Position numbers and translations under genes: made by a program | DNA from: Gammaproteobacteria bacterium | GTDB taxonomy: Bacteria; Pseudomonadota; Gammaproteobacteria; Pseudomonadales; JAUIET01 | DNA: 64,000 nucleotides | Direction: 5' to 3' | Assembly: GCA_030431775.1 (NCBI GenBank) | Contig: JAUIHW010000004.1 | Location: 124,001 to 188,000, forward strand | Notes under the pieces: generated by a model | Told to the model about the DNA's origin: nothing | Seen by the model: the letters and a program-made list of their open reading frames with translations, nothing else | Databases searched by the model: none | In this document: in pieces, positions 33,161-41,503 of the stretch | How positions within the stretch are numbered: the first letter of the stretch is position 1 | Layout: the number at the start of each line of letters is the position of its first letter

Positions 33161-34870
33161 ATGACGGATCAGGAAAAGTGGGATGAAGAAGTTGACGTCG
33201 TTGTCGTTGGCAGTGGCAATGGCGCTCTTACGGCCGCAGTAACAGCACATGACGGCGGCGCCCAAGTGCTGATTGTCGAAAAAGCCCCGCTGTTTGGTGG
33301 TACCAGTGCCAGCTCTGGTGGTGGGGTCTGGATTCCCAACAATCGCTATGCGAAAGCCGCTGGCGTGCAGGACTCTCCGCAAGACGCACGCGACTACCTG
33401 GAACATGTCAGTCCACCAGGGAAAATCCGTCCGGAACTGCTCGATGCTTATGTCGAGCGCGGACCCGAGATGATCGACTATCTTCATAACAATACCAATT
33501 GGGTGCGATATGTCAGTCTCGAACACTACCCGGATTACTTCCCGGAAGCACCTGGTGGTAAAACCGGGCACCGCTCAATGGAACCGGAAGTCATTCATGC
33601 TGACGAGTTGGGCGAAGCATTTGAGCGACTGGCTTCTGCTCACCCACAGACCCAAATGCCGGGTGGGGTCAGCTTTACTCAGGTAGAAGGTCAGATAGTC
33701 CTGGCCGCCCTGCCCGGTTGGATAAAACTCAGCGTAGGGCTGGTGCTGAAATACCTATTGGATTTTCCATTACGTTTCAAAACCCGACGCGATGGACGCC
33801 TCACAATGGGGCCTGCGGGTGTGGCAAGACTTTACCTCGCCTGCCGTGACCGCAATATCCCAATGTGGCTGGAATCGCCAATGCTGGACTTGGTCGAGCA
33901 GGACGGCCGAATCATCGGTTGTACGGTAAAACGGGATGGGCAGATTCGACGCATCAAAGCCAATAAGGGGGTTATCCTGGCTGCCGGCGGTTTTGAGCGC
34001 AACCAGTCCATGCGCGAACAATACCTGCCCAACCCGACTCAAACAGAGTGGAGTGCGGCGAACCTGTACAACACTGGCGACGCAATCAAGGCGGCGATTG
34101 ATAAGGGCGCGGCGACCCACCAAATGGATTGGGCGTGGTGGTTTACCACAGCAGTAATCCCCGGTAAAACCAAAGCACACATGAGCCAGGTGGAAAAAGG
34201 ACTGCCGGGTTGTATCACCGTAAATTCCAAAGGGCAGCGCTTCAGTAACGAGTCGCAAAACTACGTTACTTTTGTCAACGACATGCTGAGGGAGAGTCAA
34301 AACGGCAACCCCTGCATCCCTTGTTATATGATTTTCGATGCCGAGTTTCGTGCCAAACGCCCGATTGCAGCGGCCTTACTGCAATCGTCCATGATGCCAG
34401 ACTGGCTAGTACCGAAATCCTGGTGGACACCCAGTTTTCTAACCAAGGCGGATACTCTGGAAGAACTGGCAGAAAAGGTGGGCATTGACCGGGATGGTCT
34501 GCTGGAAACGCAGAAAAAATTCAATGAGTACGCACGTACCGGCAAGGATCTGGACTTTCAGCGCGGTGACTCCAACTATGACCGCTACTACGCAGACCCT
34601 GAATATCAACCTAACCCCTGCCTGGGCGCCATTCAGAAACCACCCTTCTATTGCGTGACTCTCTATGCGGGTGAAATGGGCACGGCGGGCGGCCTGGTCA
34701 TCAACTGTGATGGCCAAGTGGAACGGGAAGATGGCACTCCTATTGAGGGCCTATACGCGTGCGGAAATACCAGTACCGCTCTGTTGCCGAGCTACCCCGG
34801 TCCGGGCGCAACGCTGGGGCCTGCTATGGTCTTCGGCTACCTCGCCGGGAAACACATCAGCTCGCACTAA
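33161..34870 (+). CDS. 3-ketosteroid dehydrogenase-like FAD flavoprotein
   Basis: A 569-aa flavoprotein of the fumarate-reductase/KstD superfamily. The N-terminal dinucleotide fold is [15 protein letters not shown] (GxGxxG, about residues 17-22), [14 protein letters not shown] follows, and the C-terminal FAD clasp reads [12 protein letters not shown]. This clasp and the overall length match 3-ketosteroid delta-1- and delta-4-dehydrogenases, which introduce double bonds into steroid ring A. The catalytic tyrosines cannot be placed with certainty. No Shine-Dalgarno sequence is clear before the ATG. The neighbouring c5 cytochrome, SnoaL protein, SDR and the ltp2-chsH cluster support a steroid substrate. 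Confidence 0.87.
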   Translation: MTDQEKWDEEVDVVVVGSGNGALTAAVTAHDGGAQVLIVEKAPLFGGTSASSGGGVWIPNNRYAKAAGVQDSPQDARDYLEHVSPPGKIRPELLDAYVERGPEMIDYLHNNTNWVRYVSLEHYPDYFPEAPGGKTGHRSMEPEVIHADELGEAFERLASAHPQTQMPGGVSFTQVEGQIVLAALPGWIKLSVGLVLKYLLDFPLRFKTRRDGRLTMGPAGVARLYLACRDRNIPMWLESPMLDLVEQDGRIIGCTVKRDGQIRRIKANKGVILAAGGFERNQSMREQYLPNPTQTEWSAANLYNTGDAIKAAIDKGAATHQMDWAWWFTTAVIPGKTKAHMSQVEKGLPGCITVNSKGQRFSNESQNYVTFVNDMLRESQNGNPCIPCYMIFDAEFRAKRPIAAALLQSSMMPDWLVPKSWWTPSFLTKADTLEELAEKVGIDRDGLLETQKKFNEYARTGKDLDFQRGDSNYDRYYADPEYQPNPCLGAIQKPPFYCVTLYAGEMGTAGGLVINCDGQVEREDGTPIEGLYACGNTSTALLPSYPGPGATLGPAMVFGYLAGKHISSH

Positions 34871-35189
34871 TCCAGGCAGCCTTCAAACTGGTGGCAATCC
34901 TGTTGATGGCTTTGGCCAGCTCCAGGTCCCTGGCCGTTAGGCCATTGACGTCATGACTGACCAGTTCAATACGCACCTGGTTGTAAACGTTAAACCACTC
35001 GGGATGGTGGTTTGACTTTTCCGCATGCAACGCCACCTGGCTCATAAAGCCCCAGGCGCCGCTGAAGTCGGCGAAATGCAATTCACCGGCAAGCTTTCCG
35101 GACTCATTCAGAGCCCAGCTTGCGCCACCACTATTGAGTTCAACAATCGCTGCCCTGGTATCGGCAGCAGTCAGACACTGCCTGGTCAT
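34857..35189 (-). CDS. phhB: Pterin-4a-carbinolamine dehydratase
   Basis: A 110-aa PCD/DCoH-type dehydratase that regenerates tetrahydrobiopterin after aromatic amino acid hydroxylation. The signature [17 protein letters not shown] and the later [14 protein letters not shown] are complete. GGAGG precedes the ATG at 35189. No phenylalanine hydroxylase gene is adjacent, so its partner lies elsewhere or it has a second role. It overlaps the KstD-like gene by 14 bases at the 3' end and follows the SDR gene by about 30 bp. Confidence 0.93.
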   Translation of the reverse strand: MTRQCLTAADTRAAIVELNSGGASWALNESGKLAGELHFADFSGAWGFMSQVALHAEKSNHHPEWFNVYNQVRIELVSHDVNGLTARDLELAKAINRIATSLKAAWISAS

Positions 35190-35220
35190 ATTTACCTCCG
35201 GAGCGCACCGGCGCCCTTCT

Positions 35221-35988
35221 TCAAAGGTCAGGTAATCCGGCCATGCGTAAGCCGGCGCTCCAGCCGCCTTCAGCCTTGAATTCACTGCCAGAGCAATAGC
35301 TGGCCTCATCCGTTGCCAGAAAAAGGGTAACCTGGGCGACTTCCTGGGGCAATCCAACCCTGGGAATGGCCAGATCCTTGTAGGATTCATTGGCCTGTTC
35401 TACAGTCATGAAGTCTTTCCCGTGCATATCGGTGTAAATACCGCCTGGATGGACGGAATTGACCCTGATTCCGTACTTACCCATCTCCAGTGCAGCCACC
35501 TTGGTCATACCCCGCACGGCCCATTTGCTGCCGGCATAGGCAACTAATCCGTTTTTGGCCTGCAATCCATCGATCGACGAGATATTGATAATCGAACCGC
35601 CGCCGTTAGCCTTCATGCTGGGGAAAACTGCCTGCATTCCTAAAAAGGTGCCGAGTTGGTTGATGCTGACCACCCGCATAAACAGCTCCTCGGTGGTATC
35701 CATGATCGTCTGCGCTTCCATGATGGCAGCGTTGTTTACCAATACCTGGAGCGAGCCGAGATCATTCGCGGCCTGGACAGCCTGTTGCCACTGTGCCGCA
35801 TCTCTGACATCCAGGTTAACAAAAACAGCTTGTTCGCCAAGTTCGTCAGCCAACGCTTCGCCGGGCTGCTGCAGGATATCAGCAATCACCACCTTGGCGC
35901 CTTGCTCAACGAAGGCGCGAACGGTTTGCTCACCCATGCCTTTTGCGCCACCCGTTACGATAGCGGTTTTACCAGTGAGTCTGCCCAT
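35221..35988 (-). CDS. Short-chain dehydrogenase, 3alpha/20beta-hydroxysteroid dehydrogenase-like
   Basis: A 255-aa classical SDR. Cofactor loop TGGAKGMG (near residue 12), NNAAIMEA, the catalytic Ser in ISSIDGLQ and YAGSK (Tyr and Lys), and PGGIYTDM are intact. An Asp after the second strand (VIADI) favours NAD over NADP. The family includes hydroxysteroid dehydrogenases and many others; the steroid assignment rests on context. GGAG precedes the ATG at 35988. The pterin dehydratase gene follows. Confidence 0.85.
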   Translation of the reverse strand: MGRLTGKTAIVTGGAKGMGEQTVRAFVEQGAKVVIADILQQPGEALADELGEQAVFVNLDVRDAAQWQQAVQAANDLGSLQVLVNNAAIMEAQTIMDTTEELFMRVVSINQLGTFLGMQAVFPSMKANGGGSIINISSIDGLQAKNGLVAYAGSKWAVRGMTKVAALEMGKYGIRVNSVHPGGIYTDMHGKDFMTVEQANESYKDLAIPRVGLPQEVAQVTLFLATDEASYCSGSEFKAEGGWSAGLRMAGLPDL

Positions 35989-36060
35989 CAACGATCTCCC
36001 TAAAAAAGTTTATTCTAGCCTGTTAGCTGTCTTTTCAAACGCTAAGTAACGCTTTGCTCA

Positions 36061-36066
36061 TATAAT
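36061..36066 (+). promoter_or_regulatory. Candidate -10 box for the metallophosphoesterase gene
   Basis: A perfect TATAAT lies 48 bases upstream of the ATG at 36115, in the AT-rich divergent gap with the SDR gene. I see no convincing -35 hexamer at 16-18 bases, so the promoter may depend on an activator. Confidence 0.4.
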
Positions 36067-36114
36067 ACCGGCTACAGAAACCATAAATGCTTATAGAAAA
36101 CTACTGACAAACCC

Positions 36115-37251
36115 ATGTATCTGCTGAAAAAATTCACCCTTGGCTTGCTGCTCGCGCTAGTGCTGCTGGCAGCGCTGCTAGTGATCAATCCGCAATTTGC
36201 CGACAACCACGATACGCCGTATTTGAATCTACAGCAGGAAAACGCCGGGCCACCGCCAGCGCACAGCGCGATACAACAGCGCATTATTCTTTACGGCGAC
36301 GCGGGCTCATCATCCTTGGATCCCTGGCAGGCGAGCATGCAAAAAATTGCCGATAGAGCCTCTCAGCTGCCAGGACGAACGGCAATTGTCGCGCTGGGGG
36401 ATAACATTTATTACCAAGGCTACCCCAATAAAGAGGAGGAGCACTCTGAATGGGATAAAGGCCAGCTGAAAAGCATCTCGCGCCTTGACGCCCAGCTGAA
36501 AATCGCCAGTGTCAGTCAGGCGCAGCTCTTTTTTGTACCTGGAAATCACGACTGGTATGCCGGGTCGCTGGATGGCATGCGTGAACACATCCGGCAATTC
36601 GCCAAAAATAATGGTTTGGCCGTGCAATTCAGACCCAAAATCGCGGATCAGCCAGAGGCCATTGACTCTGTTGACCTTGGCTCAGCAGCCATTGTTTTTG
36701 TTGATTCGTCTGCGCTGTTGGCAAGCGATGATAATGCGCTTAACAACGCGATGAATCAGCTGCGGGCCAACCTGGAACAACTACGCGAGCAATCGGCGCA
36801 CAAGCCTATTGTGATCGTTCAGCATCACCCTTTGGAGACAATGGGCCAGCACGGGGGCTACTTCAGTCATTTCGCGTACTGGTTTTTTATCCGTTTTCTC
36901 GACCTGTTTATGGATGTCACAGCTGAAGATACCGCGCACCCGAATTACCAACGGGTGATTCGCGCCTTTGAAACAACGCTACAGCCGTTTGAGAACATTA
37001 TTCACGCGGCTGGTCACGACCACAGCCTGCAGGTATTTCGACGCCCGCACAACCATGCGCCAGAGTATTTATTGGTCAGTGGGGCAGCGAATACCAGCAA
37101 GCTCAGTGGCGTCTGGCACAACGACAATACTCGTTTTGCTCTCTCTCAAGAGGGTTTTCTTGAGTTAAACATCACCGGCGAAGGAACCCACCTACAGGCC
37201 TTCGACATTCGCAATGACGACCCACTTACAGCTTTCTGGTTGAGTTTTTGA
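36115..37251 (+). CDS. Membrane-anchored calcineurin-like metallophosphoesterase
   Basis: A 378-aa protein with one N-terminal membrane anchor (about residues 7-25) and a periplasmic metallophosphoesterase domain. The metal-ligand motifs are complete: YGDAG (Asp62), LGDNIYY (Asp96, Asn97), PGNHDWY (Asn144, His145), the QHHP segment, and GHDHS. It belongs with exported acid phosphatase-like enzymes. The substrate is not known. It stands alone between the SDR operon and the convergent lipase. Confidence 0.9.
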   Translation: MYLLKKFTLGLLLALVLLAALLVINPQFADNHDTPYLNLQQENAGPPPAHSAIQQRIILYGDAGSSSLDPWQASMQKIADRASQLPGRTAIVALGDNIYYQGYPNKEEEHSEWDKGQLKSISRLDAQLKIASVSQAQLFFVPGNHDWYAGSLDGMREHIRQFAKNNGLAVQFRPKIADQPEAIDSVDLGSAAIVFVDSSALLASDDNALNNAMNQLRANLEQLREQSAHKPIVIVQHHPLETMGQHGGYFSHFAYWFFIRFLDLFMDVTAEDTAHPNYQRVIRAFETTLQPFENIIHAAGHDHSLQVFRRPHNHAPEYLLVSGAANTSKLSGVWHNDNTRFALSQEGFLELNITGEGTHLQAFDIRNDDPLTAFWLSF

Positions 37252-37271
37252 CATTTAAGCAGGACGCGGTG

Positions 37272-38102
37272 TCACGGGAGCCGGCTTAGGATCCAGTCAA
37301 CAACCTGCTGCTGGACTGTCGGACCTTCGGGTTCGTTGAAAATTTCATGATATAGGCCTTCCAGTATCTCCAGCTGCTTGTCGCTACTGGAAATCGCCGC
37401 GTACAAGCCACGTGCACCTTCTGGCGCAGCCATTGAATCCTCACCGCCATGCATAATCAGCATTGGCAAGCTTATCGTCGCTGCTTGCGAATTGGCCTGC
37501 TGCATACTTTTAAACAGCTCCCTTACCAGGCGCGCCGACACTTTCCCGTGATTCACCAAAGGGTCGCTTTCATACTCTCTCACGACGGCAAGGTCTCTAC
37601 TCACGCCGCTTGCATCCAGTTGCATCGCTCCCATGGTTGGCAGTAACCTGGACAATATTCTGATCACGGCCATTTGCACCGCACTGGGCTGCAGAGGGCT
37701 AGCCAGCGCCGGGCCTGACAAAATGGCACCCGCGTAGCGTTCCTGGGCCTGTTGCAGCACTCGAGTACTGATCAAGCCACCCATACTGTGGCCCAGCAGG
37801 AAGACCGGTTTACTGCCATTTCGGGTCGCAATTTCAGAGCGCAAGCTCAGTACAACCTGCTCAAAATCACTGAATGCGCGAATATGTGCTCTTTGCCCAG
37901 GCGACTTGCCATGGCCTGGCAGGTCAATGCCATGCATTTCAATGCCGGCATTATTTAATCGTTCGGCCAGAGCCTGGTAGCGAGCGCAATGTTCCCCCAA
38001 GCCATGCACCAGTTGCACAATTGCCCGGGGCTCACCGTCAACCGGCCAGCAATAGCTGGTAAGTTCTCCATAGGGCGCACACTCAAATTTTTGTTCCTGC
38101 AT
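37272..38102 (-). CDS. Monoacylglycerol lipase / lysophospholipase-like hydrolase
   Basis: A 276-aa alpha/beta hydrolase of the PldB/monoglyceride lipase type (Hydrolase_4). VHGLGEHCARY (oxyanion), the GHSMGG elbow (Ser106), and the later MLIMHGGEDSMA and LYHEIFNEP segments supply Ser, Asp and His. TAGGAG precedes the ATG at 38102, 19 bases after gpsA ends. It is the last gene of an apparent glycerolipid operon with HAD-PlsC, PlsB and GpsA, and may turn over lysophospholipids or monoacylglycerols there. Confidence 0.88.
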   Translation of the reverse strand: MQEQKFECAPYGELTSYCWPVDGEPRAIVQLVHGLGEHCARYQALAERLNNAGIEMHGIDLPGHGKSPGQRAHIRAFSDFEQVVLSLRSEIATRNGSKPVFLLGHSMGGLISTRVLQQAQERYAGAILSGPALASPLQPSAVQMAVIRILSRLLPTMGAMQLDASGVSRDLAVVREYESDPLVNHGKVSARLVRELFKSMQQANSQAATISLPMLIMHGGEDSMAAPEGARGLYAAISSSDKQLEILEGLYHEIFNEPEGPTVQQQVVDWILSRLP

Positions 38103-38121
38103 TTCCGCTCCTATGTATTGA

Positions 38122-39126
38122 TCAACCCGGGTCCGACTCGGCACCAGCCGTCACTTTCAATAAGCCCCGATAAGCGCGCAGGGCGTTCGACTCCCCTTGC
38201 AGTACTTTGTACACGTCGCTGGCGATAGGCATTTCTATGCCATGCTGATTGGCCAGGGCCATGACCGCCGGAGCGCTTTTGGCACCCTCGGCGACCATCA
38301 CCATCTGCTCAATGATCTCGCCCATGTTCCGTCCTTTACCCAGCTCAACCCCAACGTGGCGGTTTCGACTTTGCGGGCTGGTACAGGTTGCAATCATATC
38401 GCCCATACCCGCCAGGCCTGCAAAGGTTTCCGCTCGCCCACCCAGTGCAACACCAAGGCGGGTAGCCTCGGCCAAACCACGAGTAATCAGGGCTGAGCGG
38501 GTATTATCACCCGCCCCCAGCCCATCACCCATGCCAACAGCGATGGCGATAATATTTTTAAGAACTCCACCAAGCTCACAACCAATCACATCATCATTTG
38601 TGTACACACGAAACAGGCCACTGCTAAATAGCTGCTGTAGCTCACGCACAATAATCGCATCTTCCATGGCAATCACGCTGGCTGCGGCCATACCTGACAT
38701 TATTTCTCGCGCCAGATTGGGCCCGGATAACACACCCACCGGGTGGCCAGGTGCCTCTTGAGAAATGACTTCAGTCATACGCAGACGACTGTCAAGTTCC
38801 AGCCCTTTAGTGAGGCTTACAATGGGCACCCAGGGACGAACATGCCGAGCGACCTCCTGCATAACGGCCCGAAAATTATGCGAGGGAATTCCCATTACGA
38901 TTACATCAGCGTCGCCAACGGTCTTGGCCAAGTCTGTACTGGCGACCAGATTGTTTGGCAAGACCGCGCCTGGCAAGTATTTCTCATTGCTGTGCCGGTC
39001 ATTGATTTCGTTAACGGTGTTCGAGTCTCTGGCCCAGAGCGTTATTTGTGCGTTCCTGGCGACCAGCGAGGCAACTGTTGTGCCCCAGGAACCTCCGCCG
39101 AGCAGGGCAACTTTGAAGCGTTTCAT
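38122..39126 (-). CDS. gpsA: NAD(P)-dependent glycerol-3-phosphate dehydrogenase
   Basis: GpsA reduces dihydroxyacetone phosphate to sn-glycerol-3-phosphate, the backbone of phospholipids. The 334-aa sequence has LLGGGSWGTTVA at the N-terminus, KGLELDSRLRMTE, SGPNLAREI, the catalytic-lysine region GVLKNIIAIAVGM and GLAGMGDMIATCTS. It lies 40 bases after plsB and directly feeds the acyltransferase it follows. Confidence 0.97.
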   Translation of the reverse strand: MKRFKVALLGGGSWGTTVASLVARNAQITLWARDSNTVNEINDRHSNEKYLPGAVLPNNLVASTDLAKTVGDADVIVMGIPSHNFRAVMQEVARHVRPWVPIVSLTKGLELDSRLRMTEVISQEAPGHPVGVLSGPNLAREIMSGMAAASVIAMEDAIIVRELQQLFSSGLFRVYTNDDVIGCELGGVLKNIIAIAVGMGDGLGAGDNTRSALITRGLAEATRLGVALGGRAETFAGLAGMGDMIATCTSPQSRNRHVGVELGKGRNMGEIIEQMVMVAEGAKSAPAVMALANQHGIEMPIASDVYKVLQGESNALRAYRGLLKVTAGAESDPG

Positions 39127-39166
39127 TGTTATTCTCCTGACTTACATTTTATTGGCTGACTATTCC

Positions 39167-41500
39167 TCAATTGTGTACTCTGCGAGACAACGCCAACGCA
39201 CGCAGTCGGTCCAGTCGTACATGCAGGTCACGCAATTGCCTGGCAAACTGCTGACGCTGTGTCTTCAAATCCGCCCCACCGGATCCGGCCAACCGCCGAC
39301 TGTTCATCGTCTTGTAGGCATTCTCAAAGAGCAGTTTACCAATTGATGCTTCACTACTGATTCGACGCTGAAGATAAGCTTGCTTTGCGTACTTCAGGGC
39401 CTGATCAATGCATTGCTTCTGCTCTATAACCTCACCAGCGTCAAGCCCGGCAAACATATCCGCTACCACTGAGTATGATTCGACATAAGTCAACAGGCTG
39501 GCATGAGCTAACAGAGGAACCATGTCTTTGAGCAGCTCAAAAAGTTGCTGGGGATCATTGCTGAGCAGATCCTCCCAATCGCTGCGGTAGCGCGCAAGCT
39601 CCTTGCGAACCTCATCACGAAACTGTTCCGAAGGCTCGTAAAAAAACTCGAATTTGAACAGGTCACGCAAGGTCTCCACCTCGTCCCAAAACACATTACC
39701 GGCACTATCCCTGTCGGCCTCACTGGCTTTCAAAAGGGCCAGCTCGGCAATCGCTTTTGTCACAAAGAAATGGATCACTGTATTACGATAATAGCTGGCA
39801 ACCGGGTGTTGCTCTGGTGCAATCCCGTAGACAATATCCGGCCCCTGATCGTAGCGACTCACGATGCCTTCATTGATCATGATGCCAAGCAGGCCGTCCA
39901 TGTGATCGGCATAGTCGCGATTAAAATCTTTGGATATACGCAAGCCCCGCTGTTCTGCAAATGCCAGCAACTCTCTGAGATCCTGCACCACTTCGTGCTC
40001 GGTCAAGGCTCTCGGCGCTGCAGCCAGCAGGCTGGTAGTTACCAAGGAAGGGAACGTGATCGGTGTTACCCGATTGGCCTGAACGGCCACCTCAAATGCT
40101 ATTTTGGAGAGCGCCAGACGATCTTCCGGGTTGGGCGCCTGCTCGAGCACCACCGGTTCCCCAATATCCATATACACCTTGCCCATGGGCTTGGCGAGAC
40201 TTCTGAGGTAACCAACAAACCAGCTCAATGATTCAGGCCGCTTTTGCCGCCCGGTCTGTTCGGTGGCGTATTCTTCCACATCACGAATCAGATCATAGCT
40301 GATGGAGATGGGAATGATATGGATATTGCTGGCGCCGGTGGTATAACAGGCTTCCAATACGTATTTAAGCAAGCCGTAACGAGGAGGCATCAGCTTGCCA
40401 AGGCGCGACCGTGTCCCCTCAAAGGCCCAGTTCATTGGGAAGCGTTTCTCCATCAACAAACCGATGTAGTGTCGCAAGGTCAGCTTGTAGAGTTCGTTGT
40501 CCTGGAAACTGCGTCGAATGAAGATGCCACCCGCGCGACGCAGTAAAAAACCCAGTCCGGCAAAACCCATATTAGCGCCGGCAAATGTGTGCGGCATAGG
40601 GAAATCGTTGTCATACATGATCTTGGGAGCCACGGCACCATCGAGGTAGGTTTTGTGAGTCCACAACAGCATGGATGGATAGTTTCGCACGACCGCGCGC
40701 ATCTTCTCAATATCGTCAGGGTCTGCCACCAGCTTGTCTTCGTAGCCCAGCCCCAGTATAAAATTGTTGAACTTCGCGTAGAAATCCAACCAGAACGTAT
40801 TCGGCTGGGTTACCATTTCACGCATGTAGCCGCGCGCTTCTTCCAGCAATTCAGCTTCTGTTCGACCGCTTTTCGACGCCAGTTCCTGCACACTCTCACG
40901 ATAGGCGGGGCTGTTATACAACACTTCCGCGATGTGCCGGGGCACTTTATATCGCCCGCCTTGCAGACGCCTTTCCGCGATATCCAATGCCAAAGCGGCC
41001 TGTCGGGCAATGAAGGATGCCAAAGCTGCATCCCGCTCCGTTTCCGGCTTGACCTGTTGTAATTCAAAACGTTTCTGCAGAGCACTGAGTGATGCCGATT
41101 CGCCGGCAATCAAATACACCCGATGCGGCTTTTCCTCGACCAGACGACGCGCTTTGGCCCCCTTGGGCTGGCGAGGATCACCGGCCAACAAATCACGGAT
41201 GCGCGGGCCGGATTCCAGTGCTTTACGGGATGGTCGCCATACCACCCTCAACGGTACGACCTCCGCGTCAGCTTGCATATTAAGGAGTGGCAGTAGCGGG
41301 CTGTACTGTATGCCGGATCGGTCATCGCGTAAATTACTGCGCACCACGCGCGGCGGCGGCTGCCCTTCCGGGCGGTGGTGGTCCAACCACTGCGTCAACA
41401 GTGAGTGCTCGTACTCACTGCCAGTATCCAGAATAAAGGCCAGCTCACGGTCTGGCGACTCTGGCCAGGGGCTGCTGCGTTCCAGAACTTCCCGGCTCAT
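39167..41500 (-). CDS. plsB: Glycerol-3-phosphate acyltransferase (PlsB-like)
   Basis: A 777-aa protein related to PlsB, which acylates sn-glycerol-3-phosphate at position 1. The acyltransferase motif HX4D is THKTYLDG (His282, Asp287), followed by ANMGFAGLGFLLRRAGGIF, FEGTRSRLGKL, and IPISISYD. It differs from E. coli PlsB (HRSHMDY in the first motif), so it may be a divergent subgroup seen in lipid-accumulating bacteria. The start ATG is 3 bases after the stop of the HAD-PlsC gene, and gpsA follows; the cluster encodes the route from DHAP to phosphatidic acid. Confidence 0.9.
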   Translation of the reverse strand: MSREVLERSSPWPESPDRELAFILDTGSEYEHSLLTQWLDHHRPEGQPPPRVVRSNLRDDRSGIQYSPLLPLLNMQADAEVVPLRVVWRPSRKALESGPRIRDLLAGDPRQPKGAKARRLVEEKPHRVYLIAGESASLSALQKRFELQQVKPETERDAALASFIARQAALALDIAERRLQGGRYKVPRHIAEVLYNSPAYRESVQELASKSGRTEAELLEEARGYMREMVTQPNTFWLDFYAKFNNFILGLGYEDKLVADPDDIEKMRAVVRNYPSMLLWTHKTYLDGAVAPKIMYDNDFPMPHTFAGANMGFAGLGFLLRRAGGIFIRRSFQDNELYKLTLRHYIGLLMEKRFPMNWAFEGTRSRLGKLMPPRYGLLKYVLEACYTTGASNIHIIPISISYDLIRDVEEYATEQTGRQKRPESLSWFVGYLRSLAKPMGKVYMDIGEPVVLEQAPNPEDRLALSKIAFEVAVQANRVTPITFPSLVTTSLLAAAPRALTEHEVVQDLRELLAFAEQRGLRISKDFNRDYADHMDGLLGIMINEGIVSRYDQGPDIVYGIAPEQHPVASYYRNTVIHFFVTKAIAELALLKASEADRDSAGNVFWDEVETLRDLFKFEFFYEPSEQFRDEVRKELARYRSDWEDLLSNDPQQLFELLKDMVPLLAHASLLTYVESYSVVADMFAGLDAGEVIEQKQCIDQALKYAKQAYLQRRISSEASIGKLLFENAYKTMNSRRLAGSGGADLKTQRQQFARQLRDLHVRLDRLRALALSRRVHN

Positions 41501-41503
41501 GCG

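Noticed and set aside
39545-40231. A 228-codon plus-strand frame
   Set aside because: Antisense to plsB and lacks any recognisable domain.
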